DNA of 64,000 nt from Turnera subulata. Taxonomy: Eukaryota; Streptophyta; Magnoliopsida; Malpighiales; Passifloraceae. Both the position numbers and the translations under genes were made by a program. Each line of letters opens with the position of its first letter. The first letter of the stretch is position 1. A model generated the notes under the pieces. The model was not told the origin of the DNA and ran no database searches. It saw only the letters and a list, made by a program, of their open reading frames with translations. The stretch is taken from NCBI GenBank assembly GCA_028386065.3, contig JAKUCV010001844.1:221491-285490 (forward strand). Reading direction: 5' to 3'. This document shows positions 58,201 to 64,000 of the stretch, piece by piece.

Positions 58201-58650
58201 TGAATCAGAGTGCAGTAGTGCCAAGAGCGTTTGTGATCACCGCTGAAGAGGATCCAGAAAACGTCGATGTTATTGCAGGTACTTTTATAGTCTTTGGTAG
58301 CATTGCATATACTCTGATAGATCCTGGTGCCACGCATTCTTTTGTTGCACAAAGTTTTGCTATACAATATAACTGTACAGAAGAGAGTTTAACACGTCCG
58401 TTAAGGGTTAGGTTACCCGCAGGCATAGTAGTTAGGTTAACACAGGTGTGCAAAGATGTTTCTATCACGTACGACAATGAGGTTTTTCTTGATCAGCTGG
58501 TAGTGATGAACATAGGGGGTTTCGACATGATCCTGTAGATGGATTGGTTGACAAGATACAGTGCCATGGTAAACTGTCGAACCAAGGAAGTGCTGCTGAC
58601 TTTCGAAGGTGGACGACAAGTTTTGTTAACAGGTTACGACATGTAGTATT
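58201..58650 (+). pseudogene. Protease of element F
   Basis: VDVIAGTFIVFGS, LIDPGATHSFVAQSF and ITYDNEVFLDQLVVMNIGG give the aspartic protease of Tekay elements. A TAG at 58537-58539 stands before MDWLTRYSAM. The protease cuts the Gag-Pol chain during particle maturation. Confidence 0.88.
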
Positions 58651-58671
58651 GTTGTTGAACAAGACTTCGGA

Positions 58672-59985
58672 ATGAAGCCGCATGGTCCAGACGCCTTGTT
58701 GACTCATGTCAAGGGCGAAGAAGTTCAGACACCAGTTTTAGAGGATATCACAGTGGTAAAGGAGTTTTCAGATATTTTTCTAGAGGATCTACCAGGATTG
58801 CCACCTAATAGAGAAATTGAGTACACCATCGACTTAGTGCCAAGAGTGACACCTATCTCGATGGCACCGTATCGGATGGCACCAACCGAACTCCAGGAGC
58901 TCTAGAAACAGTTGGATGAGCTGTTAGAAAAGGGGTTCATCAGACCTAGTACATCACCGTGGGGGTCGCCAGTCATGTTTGTTAAGAAGAAGGATGGTAG
59001 CTTGTGCATGTGCGTAGACTATCGGCAGTTGAACAAAGTGACAGTGAAGAACAAGTACCCGCTTCCCAGGATTGATGAACTCTTTGATCAGTTATAGGAA
59101 GCTACCGTGTTCTCCAAGATAGATCTTCGGTCTAGATATCATCAGATCAAGATTGCAGAGAAGGACATAACGAAGACAGCTTTCCGTATGCGCTATGGTC
59201 ACTTTGACTTCACAGTGGTACCTTTCGGCTTGACCAATGCACCTGCAGTCTTCATGTGCTTGATGCACTTGGTCCTGAACGAGTTTCTTGACAAGTTCGT
59301 GGTAGTCTTCATCGATGACATCCTGATATACTCGAAGAACATAGAAGAGCATGAAGAACATCTGAGGGTAGTGCTCCAGAAGCTACGGGAGAAACAGTTG
59401 TATGCCAAGTTCAGTAAGTGTGAGTTTTGGCTCGGAGAAGTTGCATTCCTCGGACATGTTATATTTGGGGAAGGGATAAAAGTAAATCCTGCAAAGGTAA
59501 AAGCTGTGTTGGAATGGGAGCCTCCCAAGACGGTATCCGAGGTCAGAAGTTTTCTTGGCCTTGCGGGATATTACCGGAGGTTCATCGAGGGTTTCTCTTT
59601 GATAGCCAGCCCCATGACCAAGCTGTTGAAGAAAGACCAAGCTTTTGTATGGAGTGAAGCCTGCTAGAAAAGTTTTGACGAGCTGAAGAAGAAGTTGACA
59701 ACTGCACCAGTTCTGACAGTACGTAAGCCAGGAGTGCAGTACGTTTTATTTTGTGATGCTTCAGGTCTTGATTTGGGAGCAGTGTTGATGCAAGAAGGCC
59801 GAGTGATTGCCTATGCCTCGAGACAGTTAAGGCCACATGAGACGAATTACCCGAAACATGATCTAGAGATGACTACAGTGATTCTTACTTTGAAGATTTG
59901 GCGACACTACTTGTTTGGAGAGAGATGCCGGATTTTCACAGACCATAAAAATCTCAAGTATATCATGACTCAGAAGGAACCTACG
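58672..59985 (+). pseudogene. Reverse transcriptase and partial RNase H of element F
   Basis: It starts [17 protein letters not shown]. Motifs present are [49 protein letters not shown] and FIDDILIYS. Three TAG codons occur (58903, 59095, 59665). RNase H reads [16 protein letters not shown] and [14 protein letters not shown], and homology to E ends there at about 59985. The rest of pol is lost. Confidence 0.93.
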
Positions 59986-59992
59986 TCCACCT

Positions 59993-60093
59993 AGATCGAA
60001 TTATAACCTACATAATTTATTTATTAGTTTTTTATTTAAATAATTATTAATATTAAAAAAACTATTTTATATATTATCGTGCTGTGGAAAAAC
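59993..60093. other. AT-rich flank after truncated element F
   Basis: Nothing recognised. It leads into the long inverted repeat. Confidence 0.5.
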
Positions 60094-60776
60094 TAGTTAA
60101 ATCTAATGGTTCCTAATTATTTTAATAACTTTTTTACACCTTATCTATTTTTTTTTTCTTCTTTCTTTTTTGTTTTTTTCCTTTAGCCGAAAAAATAAAT
60201 ATTTAATTTCTTTCTTTCTCCACACATGCTTTTATTTACTCTCTTATTATTTGTCTTCAACCTTTGAAGGGAAAACTGAAAATCACCATGAATATGGATC
60301 TGCACATCTATATCACATGAAATATATAGCAGGTTAATCATATATATCACCCACCCGATCATCTCGTCATATTTTACAGTAGGATGATGCAGTAATACAT
60401 GAGCGATAAGATGCTAATAGTTTCTCAGTTTGAAGGAAACTTGTCCACGCGACTTGTCAATCTCCCGGGGAAAGGGGCCAGCAACTAAAAGGGAGCAAGA
60501 TCAAGACCCAGGAGAGAGATGGGTTTTGTAGTAGCAGTAGTAATAGTTTTGAAGTTTACTGTAAATCTTTCAGAGGTTGAAGACAAACAATAAGAGAATA
60601 AATAAAGATATGGATGGAAGAAGAAAGAATTAAATGCCTGTTTATTTATGTCCTCGGTTAAAAACAAAATGGAAAGAAGAAGAAAAATAAATAAGGTGTT
60701 GGAAGAAGAAGAAAAATAAATAAGGTGTTGGAAATTTTTTTTATGTAATAATTAAAAACTATTAGATTTAATCTAA
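60094..60776. repeat. Long imperfect inverted repeat (foldback)
   Basis: The left arm, about 60094-60270, is the imperfect reverse complement of the right arm, about 60569-60776. Examples: CTCTTATTATTTGTCTTCAA against TTGAAGACAAACAATAAGAG, and TTAAATCTAAT against ATTAGATTTAA at the outer ends. The loop is about 300 bp. The right arm carries a 28-bp duplication (60693-60731). No coding frame or clear target duplication was seen. It could be a foldback MITE or an inverted duplication giving hairpin RNA. Confidence 0.7.
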
Positions 60777-60834
60777 GGTTTGAAACTGAAATAACAGCAT
60801 CACTCCTATTGCCTCCCAACAGGAAAAGAGCCGA

Positions 60835-62940
60835 ATCTAGTATAAACACAAACCTACCTTAGTCTCCTGATTTAACGTCACACGACAACACAACATTTTT
60901 TTCCTGTACACTTGAACCTTCCATATTACCCTCAACCCCACCATAGATTGGAACACTTTCATGAAATTGATCAAGAGAGATATCATTGAAAAATGATAAT
61001 CATGATGGGAATCGTCATTTTCATGGCTATCTTAGCAGAGGAAATGTTCGAGTCCACACACTCGGATCAGTATGTTGCCAAAAACAACGTGAAACCGGTG
61101 GGTGTATAAATACAAACCTTCTTTGTCTCAGTGATTTAAAGTCACAAAACAACAAATTTCTTGGCTCACCTGGGTCAGAGCTACGAGCTTGGTTCTCATA
61201 TTTTAGACTCTCCTCCAGTCACTTGTTTACCTTTGCTGCATGATGATACTCTTAACGTGGCACGACCACGATTTATCCCTGTAGCGTAACTTTCAATAAT
61301 AGGCCTTGAGCCACCTTTCTTACAAAAAAAAAGTCACAAAACAACAAATTTTGTGCCTTATTTTTCCGTCAGAAGAAATTTATTTGTTATTCTTACAATG
61401 GGATGAATAAAATTTTTACCATGATTAATTTTTTTATACAATTTTAAGAATAATTTGTTGAGAAATTTACTATTCCTATATATGTGATAATTATTATGTG
61501 ATTATCCATATGCATCAGGGAAAAAGGTTTTATTGGTGGGATATTACTCATCATTGATTGGTTAAGTCGTCTTGTGGAATTTAAATTGGACTAATCAAAT
61601 GATGAAAAGTGTTTGGAAGTACCAAATTTAATGAAATTGCAGAATTCAAGGACCAAAATCTATAAAAATTAAGTACAATGACTAAAGTGTCATGGGTATC
61701 CTTCCTTTATCAAAAAAAAATCCTTGCCTAGTTGCTGCTGGATTACTTATCTTGTGCAGCTTTGTCGGAGCCTTGGTAGTTTTGTGATAGTCTAGTTAGG
61801 TTGTCGTTGTTACGTCTTGTGTAATTAGGTGTATGTTTCCATACAATTGGTTGAGATTGCGCTCATCAAAATTTATCCTGTAGGTAGATTATAATCCTTT
61901 GTAGTAGATACTGCGAGGGTGGATCATTCTGCTATAATGAACCCTAACTTTGAATATTATCATGCCTTTAAGCATCATCATTCCTTTGTAAAGGATTGTA
62001 CATTTGTCGAGCCTTAGCATAAAAAAAAAAAACAATTAACCTTTCCCTTCATAGACTTAGCAAACATAAAAAAAGCTTGGTTCTTGTTGCTATCCTTTCT
62101 CAATCTTGTGGAAATGCTCATTATTCTAATGTTTTGGCTTTGTTCATGTCAAATCTCTCCAATCTATTGTAGAGCATTACCATACTTCTATACAGGATTG
62201 TATATTCCAAGTTTAAACCTCAACTCGGTCAACTACTCTTCCTTCAATAGCTTAGTGAATATATTCATCCATTTTCGGGTAGCGGTTGTGCAAATTGATC
62301 TAAAACCACTTTTGGCTCTAGAAATGCCAAATCTATTTAACCAATGTCTTGATATTTAGCTCCAGTGACGATGATTCGATTTAGTGTTGAGCTACAACAC
62401 TTGGAATTTTGAAGAAGATAAATAAATCACCTTTATTTATCATAAAAAAGAAAATCACCTCCATCCTCTATCAAATTTTCGTTTCAACAAGCTTTTCTAA
62501 ATAATTACATAACCACTCGTTAGTAGTACCATGTTTGGAAAACATCAAAATATAAACCACATGTATATGTAAACATTACTATACCACGTAATTACCCATC
62601 CTAACATTGTGGTCTCCTTCTTAGTAAGATAATTTTAACGTTAAAACTTAGATAGAAACAAATATACTTTTTAATAAAAATATTATTATTAATAATTTTA
62701 CATGATTAAATAGATAAGGGGTGGTGTGTGTGTGGAACGAAACGTGTCATGCTACAGTTAAAAAAGCCAAAAAATAATAATAATCATGGGAGTAGTCATT
62801 AATTTTCATGGCCAACTTAGCGCTCGGAGTATATAGCCAGAAACAACGTGATGCTCGTAGGGTATAAATACAAACCTTCCTTAGACTCGTCATTTAACGT
62901 CACACCACAACACAACAATTTTTTCTTTTTTTAACACTTG
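60835..62940 (+). repeat. Three dispersed copies of a promoter-like segment
   Basis: Segments around 60835-60930, 61000-61155 and 62785-62940 share TATAAATACAAACCTTC-type TATA regions (60841, 61105, 62863) followed by GATTTAACGTCACACRACAACACAACA. The second and third also share upstream TTTTCATGGC and AAACAACGTGA. Copies 1 and 3 share CACTTGAACC downstream. No convincing reading frame follows any of them. Confidence 0.55.
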
Positions 62941-63620
62941 AACCCTGATATGTACCCACAACACAACGATCTTTAGTTCATTAAAAGACAATGTTTTTTT
63001 TTTTTTGAGAATGACAATGTTGGTATCTCTAAGAACTAATTTTTTTTGAAAAATTACTTTTATGCCTGACGTTAAATATTTGTATTTGCGCGTATTTGTA
63101 TCTGATGGTGACACAGATATTTTATTATAAGATAGATAACCTATGTAACTTTCTTCCATAAAAAAAATGTAATAATAAAACCAGTTAAACCGGCATTCTT
63201 TTTAAGAATAGTGTTATTATTCCAGAGAAGAAACTGATGTTTTTTTTAAAAAAATATAAATACTGAATTTATTTTGTTTTAAAAAATTAAGAACAGTTGC
63301 AGTGGCTATTATTTGGACCCAAGCTCCTCATCGTAGTCCAGAAATACTAAAACAGGCAATGCAGGTATATCATCTATTTTCGTACACCACAGTCCACAAA
63401 AGTAGTAATAACTTGGTGCTGAGATGTTCATAATTACAAGGAAGCTAATTGTTTTCTTCTCAAAAAAATTATAACATGTTTACTTTTTTACATTTGCTTC
63501 TCAGTCACGTTTCTTTACAATTATTATTTTTTTCTTTACAATTATTTTAAGTAGCGCATAAATAATAGAAAGGAATATGTAGCACAATATAACTTCTTTG
63601 GATAGGAATAATAGAACGTG
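61160..63620. other. AT-rich spacer without recognised gene
   Basis: Apart from the third promoter-like copy, nothing was recognised. AGTCACAAAACAACAAATTT occurs twice (61139 and 61331). A possible exon flanked by TTGCAG and CAG/GTATAT lies at 63303-63364 but has no partner. Confidence 0.5.
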
Positions 63621-63624
63621 TCAT

Positions 63625-63790
63625 TAGACCTGGCAAAACGGGTATTGACACGACAACCCGACACGAAATTAGCAGGTATAGGTCAGAGATTTTCAACCCG
63701 TTCAGTTAAATGGGTTGACCCGACACGACACGAAAATTAGCAGGTCAGGTCGCGGGTTGACCGGCCAACCCACGTGTTTATGACCCGATT
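63625..63790. repeat. hAT-like non-autonomous element end
   Basis: TAGACCTGGCAAAACGGGT is followed by repeated CGACACGA and GGGTTGACCCG motifs, as in many plant hAT MITEs with GGGT/ACCC-rich subterminal repeats. The other terminus was not identified, so this rests on pattern only. Confidence 0.4.
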
Positions 63791-63843
63791 TTATTTAGAG
63801 TATAGATTTTACTAATTTAATAAAAGACTTATTTAATATTTAA

Positions 63844-64000
63844 GGCCAAAGTTGCCATCAACCTCTTGGTCGGGTTGGCATCAAGTCCTCCAGCCAGGGA
63901 GGCCACCCGGGTTCGAGTCTGGGTGCGGGTATTTAATTAGTTTGGGGTTAGGATAGGGGTAGGGGTAGATTAGGATGCCTTGGGCTTTAGATTGAACAAA
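63844..64000 (+). mobile_element. tRNA-derived SINE, cut by the window edge
   Basis: It starts GGCCAAAGTTGCC, with an A-box-like TTGGTCGGGTTGGC, a B box GGGTTCGAGTC, and a GGGGTAGGATAG/AGGATGCCTTG-like tail. Head and tail resemble the SINE at 22228 (minus strand), suggesting the same family. The 3' end lies outside the window. Confidence 0.65.

Larger units (their letters stand above)
45577..59985 (+). mobile_element. Tekay element F, 3'-truncated, hosting nested element E
   Basis: The 5' LTR (45577-48120) is followed by the PBS and 25 bp of leader. Then element E interrupts (48146-56966), and F resumes at 56972 with leader, gag, protease, reverse transcriptase and part of RNase H. Homology to E stops at about 59985 inside RNase H. 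Integrase, chromodomain and 3' LTR are missing, so no target duplication can be tested. Confidence 0.93.

Overview
The window is repeat-rich plant nuclear DNA, most likely from a flowering plant, probably a eudicot. The reasons are: Ty3/gypsy chromoviruses of the Tekay (Del) type with LTRs of 2.5-3.5 kb, an Ale/Retrofit-like Ty1/copia element with 204-bp LTRs, an L1-type LINE ORF1 (DUF4283 plus CCHC), tRNA-derived SINEs, a CACTA-like MITE, AT-rich spacers, and one spliced host gene with a plant-type EF-hand plus zinc-finger layout. I cannot name the species. No rRNA, tRNA gene or CRISPR array was seen.

Layout. 1-4469: 3' end of Tekay element A (integrase, chromodomain, 3' LTR). 4580-5274: decayed copia 3' end. 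5275-9189: AT-rich, nothing recognised. 9190-10643: LINE ORF1 remnant. 10644-20664: element B, minus strand, a complete gypsy derivative with TSD ATCTC. 21081-21910: three-exon host gene, minus strand. 22228-22349: SINE with a 16-bp TSD. 23151-34283: element C, minus strand, TSD TCAAC, with its 5' LTR (high-coordinate copy) broken by fragment D (31008-33946). 34580-37435: solo Tekay LTR, TSD GTTCT, sitting in an older LTR. 38893-43705: copia element, minus strand, TSD AGGTA. 44291-44698: CACTA-like MITE. 45577-59985: Tekay element F, split by nested element E (48146-56966, TSD GTAGG). 59993-64000: AT-rich, with a long inverted repeat, repeated promoter-like segments, a hAT-like end and a second SINE.

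The most unusual feature is the content of B, C and D. They use the PBS, polypurine tract and gag start of the Tekay elements but lack pol. In its place they carry a cargo: two genes in antisense orientation to the element, each with its own TATA box, and a sense-strand GRF zinc-finger gene between them. Antisense gene 1 encodes a small basic/acidic protein with a C-terminal coiled coil. Antisense gene 2 joins a novel N-terminal domain to the first part of a LINE-like EEP endonuclease domain. The cargo is shared by three different LTR subfamilies, and gene 1 has exactly the same length in B and C with mostly synonymous changes at its start.

A second theme is LTR architecture. All LTR subfamilies carry a pyrimidine-rich leader ending in a splice donor, a roughly 75-nt mini-exon, an array of short hairpins whose stems change sequence but stay paired, and (in the Tekay-type LTRs) two adjacent stem-loops. 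These look like conserved RNA-level features of a long-LTR lineage. The insertions are dated relative to each other by nesting: E is younger than F, D is younger than C, and the solo LTR is younger than the LTR around it.
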